From Portulaca oleracea (lineage: Eukaryota > Streptophyta > Magnoliopsida > Caryophyllales > Portulacaceae): 64,000 nucleotides of DNA. The stretch is taken from assembly GCA_029582165.1 (NCBI GenBank), contig CM055882.1:18741867-18805866 (forward strand), written 5' to 3'. Of the stretch, positions 1 through 11,469 are shown piece by piece (position 1 is the stretch's first letter; each line of letters begins with the position of its first letter). Below the pieces are notes generated by a model. The model saw nothing but the letters and a program-made list of their open reading frames with translations, did not search any database and was not told the origin of the DNA. The position numbers were made by a program, and so were the translations under genes.

Positions 1-427
1 TAGACCTGTAAGATATCGATGGAAAGCACTCAGTGTGTACTTTAAGCTCCCAATAATTGAGACCAATCGGAGTTGTAACAAAGGAGTTATGACCCAAAGA
101 GTGAAGACACACGTATTTCAAACCTTTGAGTCAGTACCGTTCCCCTGTTTTGCGCCAATCTTGACATGGAATTTCCGGCTTTGGTTTCGCCTCGGCTCTC
201 GGCTCAGATTGACTTGGTTTGACTCGGATCCCGGCTCGGGTTGACTTGGTTTGACTCAGGAAATAGCTCGGGATTCCCTAAAAACCTTCAATTAAGCCCA
301 AACTTCTTCTAACTCCTTATTTTCCTACAAAACACTAAATCATTATATCTAATACATAAATAGGGGTTAAAACAAGCAAATATACCCTATAAAAGAGAAA
401 AAATTCGGCTCGGAACGAGACCGAACA
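1..427 (-). repeat. Partial LTR of the LARD-like element (3' LTR in element orientation)
   Basis: This matches 4679-5136 with small indels and substitutions. It carries the same repeated GACTTGGTTTGACTCGG words; the other copy has one more unit of that word. It starts mid-LTR because the window starts there. On the minus strand the LTR begins TGTTCGGTCTCG. Confidence 0.85.
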
Positions 428-2535
428 CCACTCCAACACAAGGGTTTGCTCTCCCCGAGCAAACTAAAAACAAAGAAAAGGACTAAAAAGGAAATCTAAA
501 AACCTAACTCACTTTCGCAGGAATCGCGGATGCATTTAGCATATGCATCAAGCCCTTTAAACCCCCCGGCAGCCCGGGTGGACGAGGTAGGTCTCGTGAG
601 GGTTTGTAGCAACTATACCCACAAAAGCCACGAGAAAAGAAAAAGGGGAAAGAAAAAGAAGTGAAAACCGAAAACCGAAACAAAACAAAAGCAAAGAAAA
701 TATTCCCGTCCCCAATCATGCAACTAGTTCCCCAACCCGTCTCAATAATCAATTGGAAGAAGCAAGTATAAACAAATTAAGACATGAAGGTTGGAAAACT
801 ACCAATCTTTGAGATTTTGAACCAAAACACTTCCTGATGAGCAAAACACCTCGTGCATATGTGCAAGTGGGCTTTAGTCGGTCCTTCCTATCCTAAACCA
901 GACAATCAGAGTTTTTCTCATGCTCAAGCTCGGGATTATCTATCCTACTTCACTCTTGGTTTTTCTTTCAACCTCTCTTTTCTTTCTTTTTCTTACTTCG
1001 CTCTTTTATTTCTTTTTCTTTCTTTTTCTTCTCTTTTTTTTTTTTACTTTTCTCTTTCTTTCCATTCTTTTGCTCAACTCTTTTTTTTCTTTTTCTTGCT
1101 TCGCTCTTTTTTTTTCAAAACCTACGCTCTTTTCTTTTCACTCAATTCGTTTTGTGTCTTTTAGAGCGTTTGTGTCGGGTTTTGCGGGATTTAAGCACCG
1201 ACCTTCGCAAAGGGTTACCCTCCCTGCTGGGTTTCTCCATACGTGAGTCATTGCACTTAAGGGGCATAGGGTGCCGATCCACCCAAACCAACCCATGACG
1301 GTAGGGCGATAATTATTTAATGCATTAATTAAGAGCTTAAGCAATTGAACAACTAAAACCGTCTAACTTAGGTAAGAAGACACTGTCAAAGCGTGTAAGA
1401 TTTGAGGATTCCGCTTTCCCATTCCATGTAGAGGTCTAATAGAGATAAGTTATGGCAAAAATTCTTCCTAAGACCCATCATTATTCATACCGGCCGCTTC
1501 TAACTGCTTGAATCCACTAATTAGACAACTATCTACACAACTGTGAACAAAAACATCTTCAAAAAGAAAAACAACTTTTGGGTTTTTCACAACATTTCTC
1601 CCCTTTTTTTCTTTTCACACACAAAGTTTTCAATTTTTAGACACAAACTACGAAAAACAAAAACAAAGACTCAAAAACTAGGTGATCTACCCATGACACA
1701 TGGAAAATAACACCCCCACTCCAACACAAAACATCATAATGTCTTCATCATGAGAAGGGTGTCTCAAGCAAGGTAGAAAACCAAGAAGAACATATATACA
1801 AAACACTTATCACATAAAAAGCGGTGGCGACCCGAGCCCACACGGCTCCAACAACAATATAGATCCAACATTCACACTCAAGGGGTTCGCCACCCAAAAA
1901 GAAAATCAAGCATGCATCATGGATCATTGATATATTCACATAAAGAGAGTGGAAAGAGGTTACCTCGAGGTCTTCAATAAAAGCATACCCCATCCACGAT
2001 CCAAGGAACATCACACAATAGGTTAGGAATAAACAAGAAAAGCATACTATGTGTGATGGTGCACATGCAAGATCAAAATGGAAAACAAACTATACAAGAC
2101 ACTAAGGACTAATGAACTAAGAAAACAAACTAAAATATTTACAAAACGACTCTTACTTTTTTTTTTCCTTTTCTTTGGACTCAAAAAACCGGAATGCATA
2201 CTACCCTCCCACTCCCACACAAAGAGGTTGTCATGTCCTCAAAGGAAATATAAGTAGGTAAGCAAGCACCCCAAAAATAAAAGAAAAAGACACACACAAA
2301 AAGAAAATAAAAGAAGAAAAGAAAACCAACTCACTAATTATACACAAAAGGTGAGGAAGGATATTACATAGAAGGTGTTTTATCAATAAGCTCGCTCCTT
2401 CTCACCTCAAGATATCGGGCACTAAGTCAGAACCATTCAACGCCCGGAGTAATAAATCATGCATCCTCTCATGCATCTCAGAATGGTGTAGGTAAGGGCA
2501 CACTCGCAATAGCACATAAACAAACATTAGTGCCC
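428..2535. other. Non-coding internal region of the LARD-like element
   Basis: No supportable gene. The stretch holds a strongly pyrimidine-biased tract on the plus strand (about 950-1165, TTTCTTTTTC-rich) and purine-rich A tracts. The open frames here are composition artefacts of those tracts. By position it is the 3' untranslated part of the minus-strand element. Confidence 0.5.
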
Positions 2536-3994
2536 TTACAATTTATCAAATACCTTAGAAAAGTCATAGAAATGATGAAATGCATGAATACACAAGACTT
2601 TCCTAGGCATAGTGAAAGAAGATATGACAAATGGATCCTCCCATTGACTCGTAAATGGAGATTGGGTATACAAATCAACAGGAGGGAACAATACAACACA
2701 ATCATGAACATGCTCATGCAAAGACTTGGATGCAAACAATGGTTCAAACTCAATATCCATGCAATTTTCATCAAACGCAGATTCCAAATCACAACTTTCA
2801 TCCAAATAATCATAATCGTCAATAGGTGATAAGGAAAACAGAGGGTTAGACCACATCATAACACTCCCAAAATCACAAACAGGCACATCTTCATCTTCAT
2901 CAATATCAGACTCACTAGAAGAACTATCAACATCAAAAGACAAAGGTGCATTATTCAAAACAACATCAAAAGTGAAAGTGGAAGGCTCCGGGTCATAACT
3001 CATAGTGAATGACTCATAAAGCATGTCATCATCAAAAGTATCATTGTCAACAACCAAGTTCAAACAATCATGATCAATCCCCAAAGAATCAAGCTCATCA
3101 TCACAAGATTGCACATCAATGGAGTCACATACAAGGGTAACTAATGCCTCACTAATGCAATGATCCTCAATGAAAGTGAACAAATCGGTATCAAGCACAC
3201 ATTCAATCACAACAGATTCAATTTCACTCTCAACAAGATCATGCTCAATTATATCAAAAACATCATGGCATTCATCAATCACAACTTTTTCTTCACACAA
3301 AGGCATGGACAAGGGTGTGGACAATGGTTCATCAATTTATACATCATCACACACAAAATCATCATGTTCCTCATGCTCTCTAGGTGGGGCTAGAGCTAAA
3401 GGAATTACTAAGTAGTCCTAGGAATGGTCGGTTATAATAGTCATCATCCTCATCATACACAAAAAAATCAACTTGCATTTTAGGACTCAAAGATGATGAA
3501 TGACCTATTTCAACATTCGAATCAACCATTTGTAAAGAGGGAGTTTCTACCCTATGATTATTCTCATGGACAAATTCACGCATGTACTCATTCATGTTCG
3601 CACATAATTTTTCTACTTCCGCCTCGAAGGAAGCCACTGTAGCTTGCAAATAAGAAATTGAACTATGATACGGCGAATCACACAAGGAGCACACAGAAGG
3701 AGACTCAACATCGGCACTTTGGGAAAGATCATAACAGTTTTCCACATATCCCCCATCATAAGATTGATCATCAACATACACGGGGTATTCACATGATTGT
3801 TCAATTTCGGTCCCGGAGGGTTGTGCATATGGAGGTTGGAAGCTAGGACTAACACTTTGTTGCTCAAATTCATAGGAATCCCTAAACAACCATTCAAGTA
3901 ACTCCCATGCTGGTTCTTCTCCTAAACTGGAAAACCCGTAATATTCTAAAAGGTTTCGGGTCTCATAATTCACACCCTCATTCACAATTCCCAA
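2536..3994 (-). CDS. Acidic gag-like protein of the non-autonomous element, two adjacent frames
   Basis: Two minus-strand frames lie head to tail, 3994-3380 (about 204 codons) and 3324-2536 (262 codons), separated by about 55 bases and probably one ancestral frame now shifted. The first has no ATG near its start and is open upstream to a stop near 4023. It has a WELLEWLFRDS-type segment near its N-terminus, a CSLCDSPYH cysteine/histidine motif in the middle, and a helical stretch after it. The second is very acidic, with runs of D, E and S (for example SSSSESDIDEDED) and no recognised enzyme motif. I infer a gag-like or element-specific structural protein because it is the only coding matter between two LTRs. 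No domain could be named with certainty. Confidence 0.5.
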
Positions 3995-4399
3995 AAGATC
4001 TAAAGTATCATAAAAATTGCCATTTCACATTGAGCACGATAATAATGTAATCTAGCAAAATACTTCCAAAATATTTCATGCTCAAATTGGGGGAATTGGG
4101 GACTATCCATAACTTTTTTTTTCTATTTTTCTATTTTTCTATTTTTTCTCTTTTCTTTTCTTTTCTTTTCTCTTTTTTTTTGATATTCCCAAAAGATCTA
4201 AAGAGAGAGCTTGAGACAGATTTAGAAAGCTTGAGAAAGTTGAATACAAATGCTAGAAATCAAAGAAAGCTTGAAGAACACTGAAGAACAATTGAAAACT
4301 TGAAGAATAATTAAAGAGAGATTAAAGAAAGCAATTAAATCTAATCTACTCCGAAACTACCTAGGCTAATTGATATTCACTTAGATTAATACAAGTGGG

Positions 4400-4407
4400 T
4401 ATTTATA
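4400..4407 (-). promoter_or_regulatory. TATA box of the LARD-like element LTR
   Basis: On the minus strand this reads TATAAATA followed by CCCAC, a standard plant core promoter spacing. It lies inside the inferred LTR and points toward the gag-like frames at 3994-2536. Confidence 0.5.
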
Positions 4408-4678
4408 GAAGAAGGAGAAATACAACCCAAAACCCTAGAAATAAATCGCAGCACGCGCGTCAGATTTTCCGCAGACAGAGTGGCTCGGGCGAGCCATAGT
4501 GTCGCTCGGGCGAGAACCACTTCTGGCCACAACATTCACCGTCCCTCAGCATTATGTCGCAGGCGAGACAGTGGCCTTGCTCGGGTGAGCCATGTTGCTG
4601 CTCGGGCGAGCAGCGATTTTGGGCAGCTTTTCCCCGCCGACTTCAAACGCGTATAACTTCTTCATCCGAACTTCGTTT

Positions 4679-5136
4679 TAGACCTATAAGATATCGATGG
4701 AAAGCTCTCAGTGTGTACTTTAAGCTCCCAAAATTTGAGACCAATTGGAGTTGTAACGAAGGAGTTATGACCCAAAGAGTGAAGGCACACGTATTTCAAA
4801 CCTTTGAGTCTGTACCGTTCCCCTGTTTTGCGCCAATCTTGACATGGAAATTCCGGCTTCGGTTTCGCCTCGGCTCTCGGCTCAGGTTGACTTGGTTTGA
4901 CTCGGTTCTCGGCTCGGGTTGACTTGGTTTGACTCGGCTCTCGGCTCGGGTTGAGTTGGTTTGACTCGGGAAATAGCTCGTGATTCCCTAAAAACCTTCA
5001 ATTAAGCCCAAACTTCTTCTAACTCCTTATTTTCCTACAAAACACTAAATACTTATATCTATATATAAATAGGGGTTAAAACAAACAAATATACCCTATA
5101 AAAGAGAAGAAATTCGGCTCAGAACGAGACCGAACA
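4679..5136 (-). repeat. LTR of the LARD-like element (5' LTR in element orientation), homologous portion
   Basis: This is the part that can be paired with bases 1-427. The LTR very likely continues left past the TATA box at 4400-4407, but the matching portion of the other LTR is outside the window. It ends ...GACCGAACA, followed by the TSD AATAG. Confidence 0.8.
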
Positions 5137-6540
5137 AATAGGTAATCATCCATCCACATATAGCATGTAAACATGAAACATAAGCCTTATTAAATATAAA
5201 TAATCAACTAAATAAAAATTTGCATAAATGGAATGATTTTCAGCCTTTATGACCCTCTCTTAGGCACTCAACACATTGCCCATTAGGTGCTGAAAATCAT
5301 GATCTCCATACCTTGATCTTCTTGGGATTTTCGGCATCCTGAAAATTATATTAATTAGCTAAAATTAGTACACGCTCCTACATGTAAAAGCCTTAGCTAA
5401 AACTGATTTTTTTTTGTTGATTCTTAACTTGGTATGGCTGCTGGAAGTTTAAAGAAATCAATCTAGCTCTTGCTTGGGTTCTAGCAAAAGTGTAATTAAA
5501 AGACAACTCACTTTTAATTTCAAACAAAGCTACTTTTAACAAATAATTAACTTTTTGGTCTTATAACTCTTTTGCTAGTGGTTTTCTAATGGAAACATGA
5601 AGGAATCAGCTCTAAACTACCCATTTCCAGATTTGAGGCAAAAGTCATTTTTGGGCAGAAAAGTCAGTTTTTTAACCGGTTTTGTTTATTTTTGTTCTCC
5701 CTCTATACAAAAGCTTTGAAGTTCATTCCACTTTGAAAAGTTCCGTTTATGAGTCTAGGTTAACCCTATATTTTTTTTTATTTTTAAGAGTTACCAATTT
5801 GTACAGTTTTTACAAAAACCGAACCTATGTCAGAATAGACGCGAATCTGGAAGGGGTTTGGTTTTTGCTCTGTAACTCACTGCCCTGAAACCTTTTTGCA
5901 AAACGAATTTTTTTGTGGGTTTCTAGACATCTAAAACTACAACTTTCATGTTGAAAGTTTTTGCAAAATATGATTTTATTGTAAGGATATTTAAGGTACG
6001 AAAAACCCAAAAACTCGGTTGTTTAAAGCAAGAAAATACTTCTTTTTAAACCTACATGGTGGCTGGTTGATATGAGGTTTCTAAGGGGTGTTTTTCTTAC
6101 CTTTGTAACACTAGTTTAGCACCTAGATTAAGTGTGAAGTAGTAAAAATCGAATTAAAGAAGAAAATGCCATTTTTAGGTGGTTTTAGCCCCCTTTTCGC
6201 TTTTTAGAAGAACTCATACTTCTTTGTATATTAGACCAATATAAAAGCTGAAACTTTAAATAGTATAATACCTTGAAAAGGAGTAGAGAGATATAATAAT
6301 ACTTCTTGGAAGCAAAGCCTTCTTTCTACTTCTATTCTTCCATTCTTTAATGGGGTTCTTTTTGGTGTTTGAGGGGAATGTTGGGATGGGGATGTTTTTG
6401 GACTGATTTGGAGTGTATGTGGATTATATAATAATAAAAAGAAGAGGTTTAGCTTATGGAGAGAGAAAATGGATGGATTTTGCTTGATTTAGTTTGTGAT
6501 ATTAGACAAAATATTGGGAGGATTTAGTAGGGTTAATAGG

Positions 6541-7668
6541 CAGGGACGAAGCCAGAGTTTTACATTAGGGGGGGGGGGGGCGAATCATTCGACGGTTAAC
6601 TTTATTAGTTTATAGTCATAAATTATAAAAATAAAAAATAACACTGTAGATATGTAAACAATAATTGTACTAGATATTACATTAAAAAAAATAATTCAAC
6701 TATATTTATTAGGTATTAAATGAAATGAAGCAAACACAATATCAAGTTTATGTATTATAAATAAGTTCCTAAAGAAGTGTCCTACGCTCTCTTAAATCGG
6801 TGTTGGTTCATTTTCGCACGTAGATGCATCTGCTATAGTTTCTTCTCGAGTCTCTTCTCTTTTTCTTTTAAACATCAAATCAATATTGCCTTGTGTTTGC
6901 CTCTTCATCTTATTTATATAAATATCTAAATAAAAATATACAAGATTATAATTTTAACTAATCAGTAATTATTTAAATATTAAATATATATCAATATTTA
7001 TAAATTATAAAATTCATCTATTAATAGTTCAACATACTTCTATCTTAGTATCTTACTGTACAAGTGTATAATTAAACTAATTAAGTAATAATTAGAATAA
7101 CAGGACAAATAATAATAATCTAATTGTTTAACTAGCATAACTAAGAAATAATTAGATAAACTAAGTGAATATTAAAATACTCACAACTGCGGCGAGACTG
7201 GGTTTACAAATCGGATGCTTGATGGGGTACAAGAATGTGGTGTTGGAGATCTGGAGATGGATGCACAGGCTGTTGTCCAAGTGCTGCAGAGAAGACAAGA
7301 GATTAGAGATTACAGGGTTGTGTTTTTGACTGATTGTTGGAATTTAGCAGATACTTTTGATACATCTCCTTTCGTTTTGTAAAAAGAACAGCCAATAGGG
7401 CTGCCCATGAGGTGGCAAGATGTGAAATCACTTTTGTCAAAAGTTTAGATGGAATGGGGTCCTGCGCATGTGATGCAACAGATGCAGAGGGACTTTGATG
7501 ATATGTTACAACAAGAACAAATGAATAAAAAGTGAGACTTTGGGTTTTAAAGAAAAAGGAATCATCATTGTATGTCTGTATTCAATTATTCATTTTAAAT
7601 ATATTATAATAATTTTTTTTGAGAGGGGGGCAATTGCCCCCTCTTGCCCCACCGTACGTCCGTCTTTG
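6541..7668 (+). mobile_element. hAT-type non-autonomous DNA transposon carrying an RNase H-like fragment
   Basis: The TSD is TTAATAGG at 6533-6540 and 7669-7676. The uninterrupted site is present in the right LTR near 18,315. The ends are CAGGGACGAAGCC... and ...CGTCCGTCTTTG, imperfect inverted repeats sharing CA and GACG, with a G-run and C-run just inside each end as in many plant hAT elements. An 8-bp TSD and CA...TG ends define hAT. No transposase is visible. The plus strand at about 7190-7500 contains coding-like sequence described separately. Confidence 0.85.
7190..7500 (+). pseudogene. RNase H-like (RVT_3-type) gene fragment inside the hAT element
   Basis: One frame reads MDAQAVVQVLQRRQ then VVFLTDCWNLAD. 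Another frame, one shift later, reads VKRTANRAAHEVARC. These match in order the helix, the acidic strand (DC.NLAD) and the NRAAH.LA motif of plant RNase H-like domains found in LINE C-termini and in domesticated host proteins. A stop and a frameshift separate the two parts, so no product is expected. It could be a captured host fragment or a scrap of a LINE. Confidence 0.55.
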
Positions 7669-8124
7669 TTAATAGGGGCTATGTAGGAGTAATCATTAGG
7701 CATATTGTAACTTGTATTTGCATTAAAAAAATAACTAGATTGCTGCATTTTTTCTCCTCTTCGGGAAGATGGAAAGTGTTTCCCCCCTTTTTTTGTTTTA
7801 TTTTGATAAAATAAAGCCTCAACATAGCTCCTACATATTCCTACTAATTTATTTATTTATTGATTTAATCTTTGAATGAGCATAAGCTGAATTTTGTTTG
7901 CTTTTTGAGCTCCATGCTCTCTTTTTTTTTTGTGTCGATTATTTTTATACTAATATCCGAAATCGGGCTTCTTTGAAATACATAAAAGCTATGATAAATC
8001 ACATATAAATTACTTCATGATTCGTAAATATTAATAATTATACTTGAAATAAAAATTATTAAGAGGGTGTTACAAATCCTACCCCCTTTAAAGAAGTTTC
8101 GTCCCCGAAACTTGACCAATCTGC

Positions 8125-8793
8125 CTACTCGAAAAGGTGAGGGTACTTGTTCCTCATATCTTCCTTAGGTTCCCAAGTCATTTCTTGCGTTCCGAAGGAG
8201 TTCCATAACACTTTAACGAGTGGTATGGTCTTGTTTCGTAGTTTCTTCACTTCGCGATCTAAGATGCTTACGGGTTCTTCTTTAAACTCAAGACCTTCGG
8301 GTTGCACTTCAAGATGCTCATAGCTGATGACGTGCTTGGGGTTATAGACATACTTTTTGAGTTGGGACACATGAAAGGTGCCATGAACATGCTGCAACTC
8401 CGGTGGTAGGGCTAGTTGATAAGCCGCCTTTCCTCTCTTTCGAAGAATTTCAAAAGGTCCAATGTAGCGGGGGCTTAACTTCCCCTTTTTCCCGAACCTC
8501 TTGACTCCTTTGGTAGGAGAGACCTTCAAAAAGACCTTTTCTCCTATTTCAAATTCGAGAGGTTTTCTTCGTTTGTCTGCATACATCTTCTGTCGGGATT
8601 GGGCCTTAACAAGATTTTCTCGTACCACTTTGATCTTCTCAACCAATTCCTGGACCATTTCAGGACCAATCAATCGAGTCTCGGCCAAATCACTCCAGTC
8701 AAGGGGTGTTCGATACTTCCTCCCATACAAGGCTTCATAAGGTGCCATGTCGATAGAGGCATGATAGCTGTTGTTGTAGCAAAACTCCACCAA
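8125..8793 (-). CDS. Integrase C-terminus with GPF/Y module and chromodomain (pol fragment)
   Basis: 222 codons. The N-terminal part continues the integrase core (EFCYNNSYHASIDMAPYEALYGR). Next come the KLSPRYIGPFEIL GPF/Y module and FHVSQLKKY. A chromodomain follows, with PVSILDREVKKLRN early and VLWNSFGTQEMTWEPKEDM late. In chromoviruses this domain directs integration toward particular chromatin. It is separated from the integrase core at 8818-9297 by a stop in the linker (near 8800), so the polyprotein is broken here. The frame ends about 50 bases from the LTR, which is normal for the family. Confidence 0.9.
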   Translation of the reverse strand: MVEFCYNNSYHASIDMAPYEALYGRKYRTPLDWSDLAETRLIGPEMVQELVEKIKVVRENLVKAQSRQKMYADKRRKPLEFEIGEKVFLKVSPTKGVKRFGKKGKLSPRYIGPFEILRKRGKAAYQLALPPELQHVHGTFHVSQLKKYVYNPKHVISYEHLEVQPEGLEFKEEPVSILDREVKKLRNKTIPLVKVLWNSFGTQEMTWEPKEDMRNKYPHLFE

Positions 8794-8817
8794 AGGGAGA
8801 AACTTCTCTCACTTGTC

Positions 8818-9297
8818 TCAAAAATCAAGGACACATGACCTTAACATATATTCAACCACTTGATTGACTCTTTCTGTTTGACCGCCTGTCTGAGAGTGAT
8901 AAGCACTGCTGAAGAGGAGTCTTGTCCCTAAAGCCTTTTGCATCCCTTGCCAAAAATGTGACATAAATCGGGCATCTCGGTTAGATACTATATCCTTTGG
9001 GATTCCATGTAGTCGCATAACTTCTTTCACATAAAGTTCTGAGAGTTGTGCTGCTCCCCACGTCTCATGAATAGGTAGAAAGTGTCCGGTCTTAGTAAGT
9101 CGGTCTACAATCACCCATATGACATTCTTTTTCTGTGCCGAGCAAGTGAGACCCATTATAAAATCCATAGATATACTCTCCCATTTCCACGTAGGGATCT
9201 CTAGAGATTGCAACTCTCCTTGAGGTCTTTGGTGCTCAATCTTGACTTGTTGACAAATGAGGCACTTTTTGACAAAGTCGACTACATCTTTCTCCAT
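8818..9297 (-). CDS. Integrase zinc-binding end and catalytic core (pol fragment)
   Basis: The start has VKKCLICQQVK, the second half of the HHCC zinc finger. The core shows SMDFIMGL (first D), then SNRDARFMSHFW (second D) and SAYHSQTGGQTERVNQ carrying the catalytic E. All three acidic catalytic positions are visible. A stop near 9310 separates it from the RNase H part. Confidence 0.9.
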   Translation of the reverse strand: MEKDVVDFVKKCLICQQVKIEHQRPQGELQSLEIPTWKWESISMDFIMGLTCSAQKKNVIWVIVDRLTKTGHFLPIHETWGAAQLSELYVKEVMRLHGIPKDIVSNRDARFMSHFWQGMQKALGTRLLFSSAYHSQTGGQTERVNQVVEYMLRSCVLDF

Positions 9298-9383
9298 ACC
9301 TTCCCACCATTAGTTCTTTTTCAGGTCTTGGTACATCTTGGTACCACCAGGGTGGATGGCATATCGAGTTTGATGGGCTTCTT

Positions 9384-9959
9384 TCAAAATACTATCCCTG
9401 AATCTTCCACCTTCTGGTATATAATTCGTCCTTTATACCGAAAAATCCCATCAATATCCTCGATTTCGTCTCCCATCCTCTCCATCAAGACTTTCAATAT
9501 TTCATCTTGGGTTTGAGCCGTCTTCAGCTCCTCCTTCATTTTCACTTCAGAGGTGTAAATTGCGGCTAGAGCTCCTTCGGGAACAAGGCTCATATTCCAC
9601 CGTTCCATTTCTTGTTGAACCTTTGAGCTTATTTTGACTTGTCCCATGGAGTACACCTTTTGGCTTAGGGCATCTGCTACAACATTGGCCTTTCCTGGGT
9701 GATACATAATTTCCACCTCATAGTCCTTTATCAACTCCAACCATCTCCTTTGCCTTAGATTGAGCTCCTTTTGGGTAAAGATGTATTTGAGGCTTTTGTG
9801 ATCGGTGTAGATCCTGCTCTTTCCTCCATAGAGATAATGCCTCCATATCTTCAAGGCAAAAATTAGCGCTGCCAGCTCCAAATCATGGGTTGGATAATTC
9901 TGCTCATGAGGTTTGAGTTGCCTTGAGGCATAAGCCACTACCTTCCCTTCTTGCATCAA
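9384..9959 (-). CDS. RNase H domain (pol fragment)
   Basis: 191 codons. It has [37 protein letters not shown] (catalytic E), [11 protein letters not shown] (catalytic D) and [10 protein letters not shown] (final D), the Ty3/gypsy RNase H signature in order. Upstream it is separated from the RT part by a stop near 10,005. Confidence 0.9.
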   Translation of the reverse strand: MMQEGKVVAYASRQLKPHEQNYPTHDLELAALIFALKIWRHYLYGGKSRIYTDHKSLKYIFTQKELNLRQRRWLELIKDYEVEIMYHPGKANVVADALSQKVYSMGQVKISSKVQQEMERWNMSLVPEGALAAIYTSEVKMKEELKTAQTQDEILKVLMERMGDEIEDIDGIFRYKGRIIYQKVEDSGIVF

Positions 9960-10045
9960 TACGCATCCTAATCCTTGATGTGACGCATCACTGTAGATGT
10001 CGAACTCCTAGCTCAGGTCGGGGAGCGTTAAGATAGGGGTAGTGG

Positions 10046-11070
10046 TCAACCTTTCTTTAAGGTGTGAAAGGCTTGTTGACGCTCTTTTGTCCATTCGAAA
10101 GCTTGAGAGGTCTTTAATAATTGCGTCATTGGCCTGGCTATCTTAGAAAAGTATTTAACAAACCTTCGATAATATCCGGCTAAGCCTAAGAAGCTTCTTA
10201 CTTCTGTGACACTTTTCGGAGCTTGCCATACTAAGACCGCTTCAATCTTCTTTGGATCCACTTTCACTCCATCCTTGCAAATCAAGTGACCGAGGAAGGC
10301 AACTTCTTCCAGCCAAAATTCACACTTTGAAAATTTAGCATAGAGCTTGTGTTCTCTAAGACTTTCTTCAAATGCCCTACGTGGTCTTCTCTAGACTTAG
10401 AGTACATCAGGATGTCATCAATGAAGACTACCACGAACTGATCCAAGAATTCATGGAAAATTCTGTTCATTAAGTCCATGAAAACTGCAGGGGCATTAGT
10501 TAACCCAAATGGCATCACCAAAAACTCGTAATGTCCATAACGAGTTCGGAAAGCCGTTTTGTGGGTGTCTTCAGACTTGATCCTCACTTGATGGTACCCG
10601 GATCGTAGATCAATCTTTGAGAAGACACTTGCGTCCTTCAATTGGTCAAAGAGATCATCGATGCGAGGTAATGGGTACTTGTTTTTTATTGTCACTTTAT
10701 TTAACTCCCTGTAATCTATGCAGAGTCGTAAACTTCCATCCTTCTTTTTGATGAACAAAACCGGTGCACCCCAGCGAGATACGCTCGGCCTGACATACTT
10801 TTTGCTCAACAGTTCGTCTAACTGTATCTTCAATTCAGCTAGTTCTGAAGGAGCCATTCTGTATGGTGCTTTGGATATTAGGACTGCTCCTAGCACCAAA
10901 TCTATTTGGAATTCAACTTCCCTAGCTGGAGGAAATCCGAGGATTTCTTCAGGGAAAACATCCTCATATTCTCTTACTACCTCGATATGAGGGATTTGTT
11001 CCTTAATTTCGGGCTTCTTTTCTAGAAACCATAGGTATCCGTGGTTAGATGTTTCCCTTGAACATCCCAT
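10046..11070 (-). CDS. Reverse transcriptase with connection region (pol fragment)
   Basis: Frames 11070-10282 and 10285-10046 overlap and carry the RT. They show [41 protein letters not shown] and the catalytic FIDDILMYS (YxDD-type box), then [11 protein letters not shown] in the connection. A frameshift near 10,285 separates the palm from the connection. RT would copy the element RNA in cytoplasmic particles. Confidence 0.92.
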
Positions 11071-11125
11071 GCTTGGCCCCGCACTGGGTCGGTTCCCTTG
11101 AACGTAGACTCGCTCGCCTTGATTA

Positions 11126-11422
11126 TCAAGCTATGCTGACACGATACTTCTGGCAATCGATGCGAGCTCGATGTTGATGAAGCCAATCCATTCCAAGGAT
11201 TACATCGTACTCCGTGAGGCCGAAGACTACCAAGTTGGCCGGGAACTCCTTCTTTATCTTGATTAGGTAACCCACATACGCTTGGTGGCAATGGACTTGT
11301 TGTCCATTAGGTAGTCCTACTATTATAGCCGTGGGTCTCTCATAACCACTCATTTCTAGACGTGGAGCTACTTGTGGTGTCGTAAAAGAGTGTGATGCCC
11401 CAGTATCAAATAATACATTCAA
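11126..11422 (-). CDS. Retroviral-type aspartic protease (pol fragment)
   Basis: The active-site motif [10 protein letters not shown] lies near the start, and [17 protein letters not shown] ends the domain. This is the RVP_2-like protease of plant Ty3 elements, which matures the gag-pol polyprotein. The reading frame before it (11790-11470) carries the gag zinc knuckle in a neighbouring frame. Confidence 0.88.
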   Translation of the reverse strand: MNVLFDTGASHSFTTPQVAPRLEMSGYERPTAIIVGLPNGQQVHCHQAYVGYLIKIKKEFPANLVVFGLTEYDVILGMDWLHQHRARIDCQKYRVSIA

Positions 11423-11469
11423 GGTTGCAGAATTTATTCTTAAGGTACTTGTAATAACCGTACCTGTTG

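Larger units (their letters stand above)
1..5136 (-). mobile_element. Non-autonomous LTR retrotransposon (LARD-like), left LTR truncated by window edge
   Basis: Bases 1-427 and 4679-5136 are near-identical and both end in CCGAACA, so they are parts of the two LTRs. The sequence after 5136 (AATAGGTAATC) matches the uninterrupted copy of the host LTR near 16,513, which fixes the right boundary and implies the 5-bp TSD AATAG (5137-5141). The left end lies outside the window. Coding sequence is on the minus strand (2536-3994), and a TATAAATA box on the minus strand at 4400-4407 fits transcription from right to left. The right LTR therefore probably extends leftwards to about 4.1-4.2 kb, but I could not place its inner end or a primer site. 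No protease, reverse transcriptase or integrase is visible in the 3.5 kb of internal sequence. It is a non-autonomous element inserted in the left LTR of the Tekay-type gypsy element. Confidence 0.8.
5137..8074 (-). repeat. Left LTR (3' LTR) of the Tekay-type element, partial
   Basis: This is colinear with 16513-18718 of the right LTR. It lacks the 404-bp MITE found at 17509 in the right copy, and it has an extra 1128-bp hAT-type element at 6541-7668. It ends GGGTGTTACA. The remainder of this LTR, equivalent to 13949-16512, lies left of the window because the LARD element split it. No gene is seen in it. Confidence 0.85.

Noticed and set aside
853..1246. Overlapping Phe/Ser/Leu-rich frames on the plus strand
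   Set aside because: They are translations of a TTTCTTTTTC pyrimidine tract in the LARD interior, with no domain and the wrong strand for the element.
5682..5888. Plus-strand frame, with a near-copy at 17052-17246
   Set aside because: It recurs because it lies in the two Tekay LTRs. It is antisense to the element and ends at different points in the two copies.
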